Below the pieces are notes generated by a model. The model ran no database searches, was not told the origin of the DNA, and saw only the letters and a list, made by a program, of their open reading frames with translations. A DNA stretch of 64,000 bases, from contig OX381705.1 in assembly GCA_947462335.1 (NCBI GenBank), positions 36,355,570-36,419,569 on the forward strand, read 5' to 3'. Below, piece after piece: positions 24,197 to 36,238 of this stretch (within the stretch, counting starts at the first letter, position 1; each line of letters begins with the position of its first letter). This DNA comes from Harmothoe impar (Eukaryota > Annelida > Polychaeta > Phyllodocida > Polynoidae). Both the position numbers and the translations under genes were made by a program.

Positions 24197-26079
24197 GTGA
24201 GTGCTCAGAGTCTGCTTCATCTCGCCATATGCCTGGTACATCTGTGTTTGCTGGACGTCTTTATATGTAAAGTCCGCGCTGTTAACTATTGATAATAGCC
24301 CTATAATGGAACCATATTGTATATGTTACTATGTCTACTTATCCATCCACTAAGCCTATAGATATTGTCCCAATGCAACTGTTCAGTGTTCAACAGCCAA
24401 GTGACCTTCATAATCCCTCAGCAATATAACTAGTAAGATGGTAAGAAATATAGATGAATCCATATAGTCTAATAAAATGATTTCATTGATTTTCTTTTTC
24501 ATATTTTATGTACAATGTATATGTATAATGTCTATACTTGAAGGACACTTGGTGATAACATACGTCCAGATATCGCTGGCTATAGTTATTGTTGCATGAA
24601 CAAGCAAATATTGTTGCAATATTGAGAAGTAATGTGCCAACCCGGTATACTCTTGTCTGCTACTTCTTGACCCATGTATGTCTTCTCTGTTCACACACAA
24701 ACACTATGACACAAACAAAAGCAGCCAGGTCCAGATGCTCAGTATATTGCCAATCATCAAGTAACACATTAAGCGACCAAAGATAAGCAGATCTGGTGTA
24801 ACATTCTGTTTTAACAATAATCTTTACTTACAGAATTATCAGAAAGGTATATGGACGTGTCAAGACGTTTAATCATTCACAACCTAGGCGATTTAAATTA
24901 CATGCAAACTGAATAATGGATACAGTAAATCCCCTAAATAGCATTGAATAATGAAGTCAGACAGGAAAGAATAACCATATTTACGGATAAGACCCTGCAC
25001 ATGTTTCTCGCACATTATATTTGTGGAGCTTATAAAGATGATCCCTACGTGCATCAAATGCCTATATTGCAGTGCAATATGAAGTTGTACATTTGTTCAT
25101 TATTTACACACCACAGAAAGCAAAGCTGAGCACATCACACATAGAATATATCCAAGATCAATACAAAAAATAAATAATGAACAAACATGTGATAAAAAAT
25201 GTATGTGACAATGGACCTGTATAATATAGTGTACAATTCCATTGTAGAACTTGATGTTCATTTCACCACCTAAAACAAAAACAATAGACTCTACTGCCAA
25301 TTTGTGTCTCGGAGTTCCGTCTTGCACTGCATTGTAATACGACATTAGTGCTATACTAGAAGTCTGAATCTGTTCTCAAATTGCGTACCTATATATAGTA
25401 AATGTGGACTTGCAGTATAGGGGTGAAATGAATGTCAATTTGGTACATACAAACTTCAAGCTCACTTAAGTCCAATGTCCACAGGGCTTATTCGACAAAT
25501 ACAGGAGTGGCTGCAATATGTGGCAATGTGCGACTCCCACAATACGACCTCAGTTGCCGCACACTGCTGCTTGCCGCATTCGTGTGATGGGCGTTGTACG
25601 TGATGCCAATGAGCATCGGTCATTGTTACATTAGGTAGCCTACACTGTATCACTGCTTTTATGATCATAAATGGTGTTCGACTTAATAGAATCCACGAAA
25701 GATGTTCACACGTATCATTATTTGCATACCATATAACTAGAAACATTCTCTACCAAGCCAGAACATGTTATAAAAGACACACTTGTATATATATATGTAT
25801 AAATACACTTACATATGTGAGTTTTTCCGGACAGGAAAAGTTACGGACTCATCATGTAAGTATCCGAACTTGAGTAGATGTCCACACACTAGAAGCGGAC
25901 CTGATTCCCCCTCCTCTTTACTCATTGATAACTCTGGGCTGTTTAATGCTCTGGTGGTGACTGGGTTTGCACTTGGCTATGAGTTAAGATTTGCAGAGAT
26001 TCGCCACTACACTAATAGCACGTGTTCATAGTCGGTCTAGTAAATCTGACTGATTACACTGTTTTATCTTGCCCTTAAG

Positions 26080-26106
26080 ACGATGATGATGATGACACGC
26101 CAATCG
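26080..26106 (+). CDS. candidate 27-nt acidic microexon of the Kv2 gene
   Basis: A 27-base segment lies between a pyrimidine-rich acceptor (ttttatcttgcccttaag) and a good donor (CAATCG|GTATGT). If it is entered in phase 1, as left by the exon ending at 24196, it reads six aspartates then Thr-Pro-Ile and leaves again in phase 1, so it can be included or skipped without changing the frame. This is an inference from splice sites and phase only. A GAT microsatellite with chance splice sites is the alternative. Confidence 0.4.
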
Positions 26107-27723
26107 GTATGTAATCAATAAGATGTTATATATCTATTATCACGCTGTATTGTGCCCAGTTGAACGTCAATCCCTGGACCTGATTTATTTCCTCTATTAC
26201 AATAGAACTCGTTGTGTATTGCACTATGTTACTACCTCCAGATTACTGGCCACTCCTATAATGTTAGGTCAACTGACTTTCTAGTTTAGCTGACTGATAA
26301 TTTTGCTAGAGTCCCTCCATAATGTCCTGATATCACGCCCTATTATAGGCATATAATGATAACCGTGTGAGCCTCATACTTATCGCCAAGATCAAAGAAT
26401 TCAGTTCACAGTGCCTATAACACCATCTGGTGGACAGCACCAGAATCTTTCACCATCACCCCCTGACTAGAACCTAGGTATGCACACGCCTTGGGTTCTA
26501 CCGACGCCTCCCAGCGCCATTATAAATTGACAAGGCAGTGGCCGCCGTGCAGTTCTTGTTCCTTCTCAGCTGGCACAGTGCAGCCCCTGATACCCCTTCC
26601 ATGGGGCGTGCCCCGATTACCACAAGCTGCCACTGTCCTCTAGCACGGCAAACTGCGCCATTACAGCCTGCTTTTGGCCGACAGTTCCAAATGGTCCACT
26701 CTTGACTCCTAACGCTTTGTGAATTCAGGAAGTGGTGTGGGTAGATCCTATGGTTGTGTTAATACCCAGAACTAGGCAGGGTGACAAAGAAAAGGGCGAG
26801 TCCGTGTGGAGAGATTAAAGGTTGAAATTACATGAGACTCAGATTTAACCATTTTCGTGTAATTGATCTTAAAGCATTTAAAAACAGTGACCTGAAAGAC
26901 TATCATATTTGATCCCTTTAGGTAGCATTCCAATTCAAGAATCTTTCCACGCGAAGCATACACAGTCTATTATTCAGTTGATCAGATTTCAAAAGTGTTT
27001 ATTTGATGACGCACCATGAGTACTTAGATCTAGTTAATATGTTCATGATGGCATGAGTAAGAGTTAATAACTGTGTGTATATTTCTGAAGCCATAACTAA
27101 GTTCCCCAGCCACAGGCACTGGTTTAGTAGTACTACAATCATTTCAAACGGCGCTTTATTATATTCTCGTGATCACACATGAGTAAACTCGACACATTTA
27201 GACACGTGTTCTGTATTTACTAAGTTTGTATACTGTCATTATTCGTACATTGCATCTTGTAAACTAGATTTTCTCAGTGTTAAAATGTTTTGATAAATAT
27301 GGTTTCGTACTTTATTGTACTGACCTAAACTAATGACTTTCTAAAACAATTATTATACTAGCGCGCCATTGGCCTATAGGCATATGAATGAAAGTAAGGT
27401 TTAGATTCGAATATGAATGAATACTATTGTGTACAATGATCTGTGTCGATTTCACCCTTAAAGATTGAGGGATACAATGGAACACATGATTACGTTTTTA
27501 TATCATTTTTCCATAGCACTGATTAGATTTTCAGAAGTTTCTTTAAAACCCTTACCTGTTTTCCTTGTTATTTAAGTGTGAAACTTTTTAATTGTCCCTT
27601 AATTCTACTCTTGATTATTCAAAACGATTCTTCCGTTTTAAAGAAGTTTTCAAATAATTAACTTGTCTTGGTATCTATCTAGTGATTAGTTTGAATAAAT
27701 AGACCAGAATAGAACTAACTATA

Positions 27724-27812
27724 AATGCACATCGGTACTACGTAAGTTGGTGTCATGCACATCGATACTACGTAAATTGGTGTCATGCACATCCAGTGAT
27801 ATGTATATTGGT
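27724..27812. repeat. short tandem repeat, about 33-36 bp unit, 2.5 copies
   Basis: ATGCACATCGGTACTACGTA, then a variant of the same, then a decayed third copy, each followed by TTGGTGTC-like sequence. Intronic, with no known role. Confidence 0.7.
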
Positions 27813-28594
27813 GAACAAGTAACTTGAAAGTAGATTGTTTGAGGCTCTTCAAAATGGTGACTTGTGGTCAATTGATTTTGAAGTGTGTTAGATAGTAGTG
27901 CTATAAAACACTACATATTCCACATTAAAACAGGTTCTACATGTAAACACGATTACAATATACAAATCATATTTAAAAACCTCCACATAATATACAAAAT
28001 CGTCGAATGTTCCGTTCCCTAATCTTAAACCAAATCCTATAAGAATTTAAGTGCTAAACCAATACAATAAGAATTAACCATCATCAAGTAGGGTGTGTTC
28101 AGAGGCTTTGTAATACATGTATAAGAAGTAGATTGGTTCTGGGAGACCTCTGAATACATGTGTTCATACGTTTGAAATATCAACGAATCTATCTAAACAT
28201 AAATTACCTACTTTGTTGGATAAATGACATGATTATTTTCTCATCAAGCGGCAGGTTTTCTTATGTCATGATAGTATTCCCCACCCAACGTCACCGTTAA
28301 CATAGATTCCTTTTCAGTTTACATGCCTCTACATGGTCACAAAAGCTATCAATGCATAAACACACATAGCAGTGTTATCGCAGACCGTTGCATTCCCTTT
28401 ATCCAACCTTCAGTTGGCCCACCGATTTATTTCTCTCCTCACCTAGTATGCAGCTATGTTAATGCCTTTCATGTTTCATTTGAAATAACCCCGTGGAACA
28501 CAGTTTTGTAGCTGGACTTCCCTGACCGCCTTCAGCGCCTTGGCAGATATCTCTGTGTTAAACTAGCATTTGTTATTATGGTACCCTCCTACAG

Positions 28595-28694
28595 AAAAGG
28601 GCCCGCAAGGCCAGGACAATAAGGGCGGAGACCATGCAGAAGAGGAGGTCACCGAACCAATCCAAGCGCAATCTGAGACCTAGATCTAAACCGT
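28595..28694 (+). CDS. candidate alternative C-terminal exon of the Kv2 gene
   Basis: A 100-base segment has acceptor gtaccctcctacag and donor ACCGT|GTAAGC. Entered in phase 0, it is open throughout, encodes a very basic 33-residue peptide rich in Arg and Lys, and leaves in phase 1. It therefore has the same 0-to-1 phase as the exon at 23506-24196 and could replace it between the pore exon and the last exon. Entered in phase 1 (from 24196 or the microexon), it instead reads an acidic, Gly/Gln-rich peptide ending at a TAG at 28681-28683, which would make a short alternative C-terminus. GC content is well above the intron background. It may also be a chance pair of splice sites; neither reading resembles a motif I recognise. 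Confidence 0.4.
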
Positions 28695-31494
28695 GTAAGC
28701 CTTTTGTCATGATGTCATCAGCACCGCCTCGTTTTGATATACTGGGGCCTCCTCTGGGGGCGCTTCGGTAGATTATGGCATGTTGTTGTCATCGCTGCCT
28801 CGTCTTTGGAATGGAATGAAGCGGTCATGAGTTTTGATGACTTTTTCCTGCCCACTGCAGCCAGTTGCAGCCACAACTCGTGAGGGGCTGACGCCGCACT
28901 GTTCTCACGTCTCTGCCTCCCCGTGTCCTACCGGAGCTGTGGTCCCTTTGCCGTCCTGTGCCACGTGCTGTCCTCTCAGGCATGCCGTGTCCTTTCTATC
29001 AAATAGAAGCTCCTGCAAACTACATTTTGCTTTGTCCAAGAAGTGCACCATCTTTGCCGTTCGCCATGGCCCTATAGTCTGTTGCAACAGCCGTTCCGCA
29101 TGACCGCATTTTGAGGTTTTGGTCTGGTAGATGACACCTTTCTCCTAATGAACACAAAACACTAACGGCCCTATCTCTAGTTCTTTGCTACTTTATATCA
29201 TATGCAATACACCCAGAAGAACTGTACCCGTGCCACACACCCCAGGTATCTTAATTCCTAAATGCCAGCTTAGGTTTACCATGTTCTTATTATGATGCCT
29301 TACATATGAGCTACCCGCAATGTCATATACTCCAGCCTGTGCGCTGCTGCTTTTCTGTTGTCATACGAATACTCTACAGAAAGGGTACTTCTACTGTATT
29401 TAATAGCATCATGTTGATGGTACATTGGTAGGGTCTCCCGGCCCCAGACACAGCTGTGACGACTGCTCGTCCATGTCTGACAAAGATATGAAGACAGGTA
29501 TACGTTAACACAAGTGTGTGCAGGCCCGTGAGCGTCAGTTCTCCATATCTACCTCTTCGCACGTGTGAAACTCACTCTCACCTGCACTGAGATGTCTATG
29601 TCTATTTTAGTGGTAGGACATGCCGGGTTTCCTCAGCTATCACTCGTATTAATAATTACAGCTCCCTAGCATGCATATCCAGGCCCCAGTGAATTGATGC
29701 AAAGCTACAGGCATCATTTGAGTAGCCTCCTCCTGATGATATTTCATAGAGTCATGTGTTGGAAACAGTGCTGTCGTTAGTTCTGTCCACCTTGTAGCGT
29801 ATACCACTCCCCATGGCTATCATTATATGGGGGCGTCATTGATAGAAAGAAGTAGAACTATTCCTATACACGCACACGTATACCCCTATTTGCATAGCAT
29901 GCTTAGTCAGGAATTTCCAGGTCACTCGTGAATATACATACCTACTATGTGTATGATGGCGTTGGCAACGTCTGGGAGACAGAATGGATATTTAAACTGC
30001 TAAATCTGTTCCCATCCTTACATTTTGGCGAACGAGAATGAAAACCAAATGCTGACTATTCTGGTGACACCAAATGTCTGAGCCAGCTCTATATTTGACC
30101 AAGAACCTCCTCGGCTTCTTCCTTCCTTCCTACCCAAGGCAGCTTCTGAGTAAACACAGACCAATCTGGACACCGGTTACCACAAGGCACCCAACCACAA
30201 CATTTACATATCACACGCTCATGTGACCCTTTGTAGTACGTCAGACATGTCCCTGTAGAGACGCAGCAGTGTGGCTTTACGTCCCATGTGACGTATTCTA
30301 TCCATGTATACTAGTTGGCACCAGCCCCCTCCCACGTGCTTCTCCACATGCACCGTGAGACATGTCACTGCTTGTGTACTGTCAGACGCACCGTTCATCT
30401 CTGATAGACTAGATACTGCTCCCATTCTCTCTACACACTTCTCTCTTACATAGATATATTGCCCTTTTTCTCATGAAAGAAAATAGTATCCTTTACCGTA
30501 TTAAAACTTTAGATTAATAGTTTAGCCGACGCTTTAGTAGTTATTAAAGGCTAAATGACGATAAATTCTCAATGCAAAACGTAAACTGTGATTTCGATTC
30601 AGCTTCCAATTGCAAGTTAAACCAATCAAAGATATTTCGTGCCTCAAACACATGCAAAATTTCTATTGTGGAAGAAAAATAAAAGATACAGAAAAAGGTT
30701 TGACATATCCTCTATCAATACTGGTCTATGAACTTATAATACGATTACAATATACCTTCTACACTTACTTTAGTTCCTTAAGTCTTAGAAGACTTTCCAC
30801 TTTAATCTTATGTCTATTTAGAGATACACCAAATGGCTCTTTCTTTCTTTTATTCTTTGTGTACTTGCCTTTCTACTTCTTTAAAACGTTTCCTGACCCC
30901 TTACACAGTGCACTTTAACATGTTTACACCTTGTTTTCCTTCTTCTTTAATCATACAAGTGTCCAAAGTCCTATGATAATGTTTGTGAATTTTATCCGTA
31001 TTTGCACATAAATATAAACGTTTCTTGCAGAGTCTCCTAACTTAACATGTATGTATGGATGCTTTAGTATACTTTGACACCGTGTTTACAAACACTCTGT
31101 GTCCACACACACTGTTATATGATATGTTTGCTGTCAAACTTCTTTCTGGTTGTGTCGAAAATTAAGCTGAATTAGCCATCAATCATCTCCTAATTACAAT
31201 AATCTCTGAAAGAAGCAAGAGCTCAATGGCAATGGCACGATATGATAGTAATAATCATTATAGGATCCTTGTTAGCAGGCAAAATGCCACAATTTGACAG
31301 AAACAAATGGTTGAGAGTTAATTTGTGGAGAGCTAGTTTGATAAGAGTGAGCTAACTGAGAGGGGAGTTAATGCTGATGTCGGGCGTTGCCTGAGGCGTA
31401 GTAGTCTAGTCTATGGTGGTGGTTGTGGTGGTGGTGGTGGTGAGGCCATGCTGGTATTGCCGCTGCTATAACAGCCCTGCCACTCTGCTTTCAG

Positions 31495-32372
31495 CAAAGG
31501 GCGATAGCAAGTCCTCTCTGTCCGAGGCCGATTCCGGAGAGTTGACCCCCGTCAGGGGGGACAACAAGAAGAAGATCGCCTTCAGGAAAGACGCCATAAA
31601 CAAAGAGGAGACGGAGAACCTTCTCGACCAATCGGATGACGCCAGCCAAGAGCCGGGTGACTCGGAGGAGCATCTCGGGCCCTTGTCACGTGTCTCCTAC
31701 CACGGCCTGCCGCGAGGGGCGCAGCGGCCGCACGCTGCTCCCGCTGCTGTTACTTCCGGTCCCGACGGCGTCGGCCTGAGGTCGCCGCCGCCGCCAGCCG
31801 CCGCCCAGTCGGTGACGCCCTCACGCTCAACCCCATTTGCAAAAGTATTCCCTCCGAAACTTGCTCCCCCGCCTAAAGCAATCGGCCAAAAGCAGCTGGG
31901 TGGCTGCAAGTCGCCCGGTCAGACTATCAAGTTGGGCTTGTGTAGTGGTGGCGGCGGCGGGGTGGACGACCCGGCCGAGGTGTCCCCTGAGCGGATGACG
32001 GACGACTCTGAGGAGGGCCCGTCAGCCAGCCCCGGCATGTTAAAGACAATGAAGGAGCTGGACAACCAGGACCAGCAGATGTTCAATGGGTCCACACCTC
32101 CAGGGGACACCCCACCACGGGGCTTTAAGCTCAACCTACAGAACACAGCCCGACCGGACAGTAACATCACCGCCGACACTAAGGAAGGCGGCCAGCCCCG
32201 AGACAGGCTCCACTCTGGTGAGGAGAAGTATGCCCAGGAAACGGCAGCAAAGTCTCCCAGCCAAAAGGAGAAGGACGAGGAAAGACAGCGGTATGCAAAC
32301 AGTGTCGGCTTGGGAATCGATGATTCCAAGCTGGCCTTTATTGACGAGACACCAGTCGAAACATTGCCCTGA
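31495..32372 (+). CDS. Kv2/Shab channel, terminal coding exon with stop codon
   Basis: This is the last coding exon of the Kv2 gene, preceded by acceptor cactctgctttcag. It is entered in phase 1, matching the donor at 24196, and stays open for about 292 codons to TGA at 32370-32372. The product is disordered: Ser/Pro/Gly-rich with a PPPP run, a GGGGG run, repeated acidic patches (DQSDDASQEPGDSEEH) and a basic stretch (KKKIAFRKDAINKEE), ending DETPVETLP. GC content is far higher than the surrounding introns, as expected of coding sequence. I do not recognise a domain. It is assigned to the channel because it has the same strand, a compatible phase and the tail-like composition seen in Kv2 proteins. 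A donor (ACG|GTAAGT) starts two bases after the stop, so the 3' UTR may be spliced. Confidence 0.8.
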
Positions 32373-32726
32373 ACGGTAAGTGCACAGTATGCAGCATCCG
32401 GGGTGTGCATCTCAGCCTACACACCCAAACCACTAGTGCTGGTTTACCACTCAGTATAACCAGCTACCTGTTCCCAATCAGTATACTACTAGCACATCAT
32501 ACTACTAGTGTATCTCCGATTCCTATACTACTAGGTCTAACATATTGTACTACGCCCAAGTCCTATACTGCTTGTCTATCGGACTATAATACTACTGATC
32601 CATTATATATGCCCACTGCACGCTAAATTTCTCTACTACATATTATGTAATATAGAGAGTAGGTCTAACATATTACCGCCAGTTCCCACATTACGATATG
32701 GTTAGCAATTACCCCCGTTTAGTTTC

Positions 32727-32732
32727 AATAAA
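32727..32732 (+). promoter_or_regulatory. candidate polyadenylation signal AATAAA
   Basis: An AATAAA hexamer lies 355 bases after the Kv2 stop codon on the coding strand. It would serve an unspliced 3' UTR. No clear GU-rich downstream element is visible, and the donor at 32375 offers an alternative, longer 3' end. Confidence 0.3.
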
Positions 32733-33008
32733 CGCTATTAGTATATGCTATTAATTCTACGCTACTTATATGACAGCCCCAATAACTACTCTACTAATGA
32801 TACATATAGTACAGATACTGTTATTCATACAGCTTGACAACTATTATATTACCCCCAAGTTCGATATTGCCGTTGTGCCCTATGATAATTACAACACATA
32901 CACAAAGAGTCATATACATGCCGTCTCAGCAATTATCATGCTCACTCAATTCACATCATTTATCACACACAGTTTTCAAATAACAAGACGTTGGATGACA
33001 CATCTATT

Positions 33009-33016
33009 CACACACA

Positions 33017-33049
<33 letters not shown>
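33009..33049. repeat. (CA)n microsatellite
   Basis: A CA run of about 41 bases with one GA interruption, 640 bases downstream of the Kv2 stop. Confidence 0.95.
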
Positions 33050-35213
33050 CATGATAAATAACAGCTTTTGTATTTGATGGTGTACGATTAGCGTTGTCTG
33101 TATGGATTGTGGAAGGCCCCTGTCTGACTGTTGTACTTCACTTCGCCCTTTTCTCTTCCCTTCGATATTTCTATTAGAAATTTCTCTGTTTATATTTGAA
33201 AACAAACATTGATTGAGAATGCAATACTGACCAACATTTAATATTTAGGCAAGTACATACAGTATGAGATTTTCACATGAATGCATTAGATGTTCCTAGG
33301 GATATTCCCAACCCGATTATTATTATGTGAAATCTTACATGATGACGGAATAATGGGTAAGATAGTCAGCGCATATAACCCGTATCGCCTATTGGTATTT
33401 TTCATTTGATTATTTCAAATTGGCATGCTGTTATCCAGCGTCATAAAAAGGGATAATGCACGCAGATGACGTCACAATATGGTCGATGTTTATTATTGAG
33501 TCAATACAAATATCACTTGTTCAAATCAACACTAACAGTATACTAGCCTACCTGTTTTCATTACAAGCATGTTCTGCCATTTTATTTGCAAAACTACCAA
33601 AGCATGTAAGTGGTCTGCTGGGATGCTTAGGCGTGCTTTTGTCCCATATAGCCATGGCCATTCGTGCATGGCCACGCGCAGACTAGTTGTGGGATAGATT
33701 GCAGCTTCGATCTGAGACGGATTTAAGATAATAAAGAAGAATCAAGTGTGTTTCCTAATGACCAGTACTATAATTCGACATATAGAACAATACAGGACAC
33801 TAATTACCAGGTCCATTGGTTACCACTTGGACGTTACATGGTACTGTAGTTGAAAGGGCCGTCAATATTGATCGGTCAAATAGTTCTGGTGGTGCACAGG
33901 ATCATCCTGTGACCTGTGTTATCTCAACTATTTATATACGGTAATCTCAAGGTACATGTTTTAAACATGCTTTGCATGTTATTGGTGAGTATCCTATACA
34001 GGACGTGAGCGTGGGTAGCATGTTTACGGCAAGTGAACACATGGTGGATACACTGTAGAGAAAGTCCATGAAACATACATATGGTGGGTCTGCCATACAA
34101 CAGGGGACATGGTGGGTATGTTGTACTCCCCACAATGAGAACTGCTTTAGACATATCCTCTTACTTGGTGTATCATTGTGTACTTCCCGTGATCCTCTTC
34201 CTCCTTCCTTACCAGACTTGGACTTACTATCTTGTTTCTCTTTCCACGCTGCCCTCTACCTTGGCCTCCACCACATCTCCAATATACGTGCTTTACTCTG
34301 TCATTGGTACGTGTCTGATTTGGTCGGTGCATAGTGTACACAGTTAACCCATATAGGGTAGAGTGCACGTGAAGATGACTAGCTGGTGTGTTGGTACCAT
34401 GAGTAGACCGGTATGTCTTAAATAAGGGTACCATTAATCATGGGAGCCAATCTTCCTCAAGGCTATTAGACATAGGGCCGATCGTCCTCAGGGCCAATCC
34501 TGATATGGACTATTGTCAACTGGCTCCTAATCTGTGTCTACTCAAGGTACCAACAGATCAGCTATTCATCTCATGGGCGCTCTACGCTAGCTTCCAAATG
34601 TTCGTATCCAAAACGTATAAGTATGTGTGTTCGCTAATGCCGAGGCAGTGGTAAGTATCAGTATTATAATAAATGTGTTTTATATAAAATCTTGGCTCAG
34701 CTTATATACAGCGATGTGAACTACCCTGACTCGAGTGATCTGCAGTAGTACAGATAACGGCAGACCATCCAATCGTGATATACATCAAAATAACATGTCT
34801 GCATCAATTTATGACATGCAAAAAGCAGTTATCTGTACCAAGAGAACTCTACCTCTCCCTGATGCTACCTGCATCAAAACCTGTAGAACTACAGGCCCAT
34901 ATCCAGAGGTGGATAGTCCTGGGCCCCAAAAGTGGACCTTTTTAACCATGTTTAATATAATTTGATACCCCAATTGGAGGTTTTCATATCTATGATGTTC
35001 TGTGGAGTAGATGAGTACCCTACATCAAATCCCTAGCTATGAGCCGAACCGATGTGGTGTTAATCTTTGTTAATGCTGCAGATATCAGTTGGACGGTTGT
35101 AGCTGATCACATTATGTTAATGCACTACTGCAGATCACGTTACCCAGCCAGCATTGGTCCCTGGCGCCCAGATGTGTTTTACTTGGGCCAACTGGGCTTG
35201 CCCATATCTGGGT

Positions 35214-35452
35214 TATGGTCCTTGTTGTCCAGGGCTACCAGTGGGAGTCCAGATGGGCCAGCCAATAAAACTTTTTTCCCATAAATACATTGTAAATATT
35301 TCAAAATATGCTGACATCTGATTTTCCTCCAAAAATTACCATTTATTGTACATTTTTATAGTTTATATTTAATCTGGGCTTGAGCTGGGCACTTTGAATC
35401 TGTGCTGGCCCATCTGGAATCCCACTGGTAGCCCTGGACAAAACGGACCATA
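35214..35452. repeat. fold-back repeat with 49-bp arms
   Basis: The arms 35214-35262 and 35404-35452 are inverted copies with about four mismatches, around a 141-base loop. The arm core is CCAGGGCTACCAGTGGGA. It is probably a MITE or fold-back element. Confidence 0.7.
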
Positions 35453-35584
35453 AGGGAGGTAATTGCAAAGGAAAGAAAAAATAGTGTCACCAGATAAACT
35501 CCTCTATCCTCTGGTAATAGAGTTAATCTGACTCTCAAAGGATAAAAACTTTGGCGATATCACTTTTTCCTTTCTCTGTAACAG

Positions 35585-35614
35585 TATCAAAGTGAACAAA
35601 TAGAAACCACCAGG
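35585..35614 (+). other. candidate 30-nt exon, possibly in the Kv2 3' UTR
   Basis: A strong acceptor (tttttcctttctctgtaacag) and a strong donor (CCACCAGG|GTAAGTGG) bracket 30 bases. It lies downstream of the post-stop donor at 32375, so it could be a small 3' UTR exon. The support is splice sites only. Confidence 0.25.
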
Positions 35615-36196
35615 GTAAGTGGATTCCCTATGTTGTCCAAGGCAATATAGCCCTTTATGGCCCGCATAGTGCTTTAATGTCACACATAGCCTTGGTTGTC
35701 ATGATGCATTCATGCAGCCCTGATGAGTGGCAAGTCTATACCAAGTCTACTCTCCAGAGCTGCATTCATACATCATGCAGACCCGTCAGGAGTGCATCAA
35801 CCTGTAGGGTCGGCTTGATGCATGAATACAGCACTGAGAGTTACTCAGCAGGATTGCATTAATGCATCGTGACGACAAAGGACATTACACATTTAAGCAC
35901 TATTATTATATGCAGCCCTTAAAGAGTTATTGCGAGTTGCTGAGGAAAATACCAGTGGAAGAAATTAAGACCCACCCGATATGATTTTACTATTCTGAGA
36001 GGTGGAATTATTTCTCAAAAACAGATGTCATCATTTTGGTTCCCATGTCTGATTAGATAGACGCAGTATAATTTCAACAATCCATATTCGGCAGCCAATC
36101 CGCATTTCCCGTCTAGAAACACGAAACATGTTTTGTTTACATCTTATTTCAATCGCACATTGATTTAATCATGCTCTTTGTTTTTTGCTTCCACAG

Positions 36197-36238
36197 GTGT
36201 TATCGCTTGGGAATCGCCTACTCTAGATGACAGCCGAG
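36197..36238 (+). other. candidate 42-nt exon downstream of Kv2
   Basis: Acceptor tttttttgcttccacag is followed by 42 bases and a donor GCCGAG|GTAGCA. In phase 1, the phase used elsewhere in the Kv2 tail, it is open and reads VIAWESPTLDDSR. It may be an alternative coding or 3' UTR exon, or chance. Confidence 0.22.

Larger units (their letters stand above)
24197..31494 (+). other. 7.3-kb Kv2 intron with two candidate small exons
   Basis: Apart from the candidate exons at 26080 and 28595 and the short tandem repeat at 27724, this AT-rich intron shows no coding segment I can support. The ORF at 30610-30918 is AT-rich and low in complexity and lacks motifs. Confidence 0.6.

Noticed and set aside
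27724..27812. A short spaced repeat considered as a CRISPR-like array
   Set aside because: Only 2.5 decaying units without unique spacers, in a eukaryotic intron.
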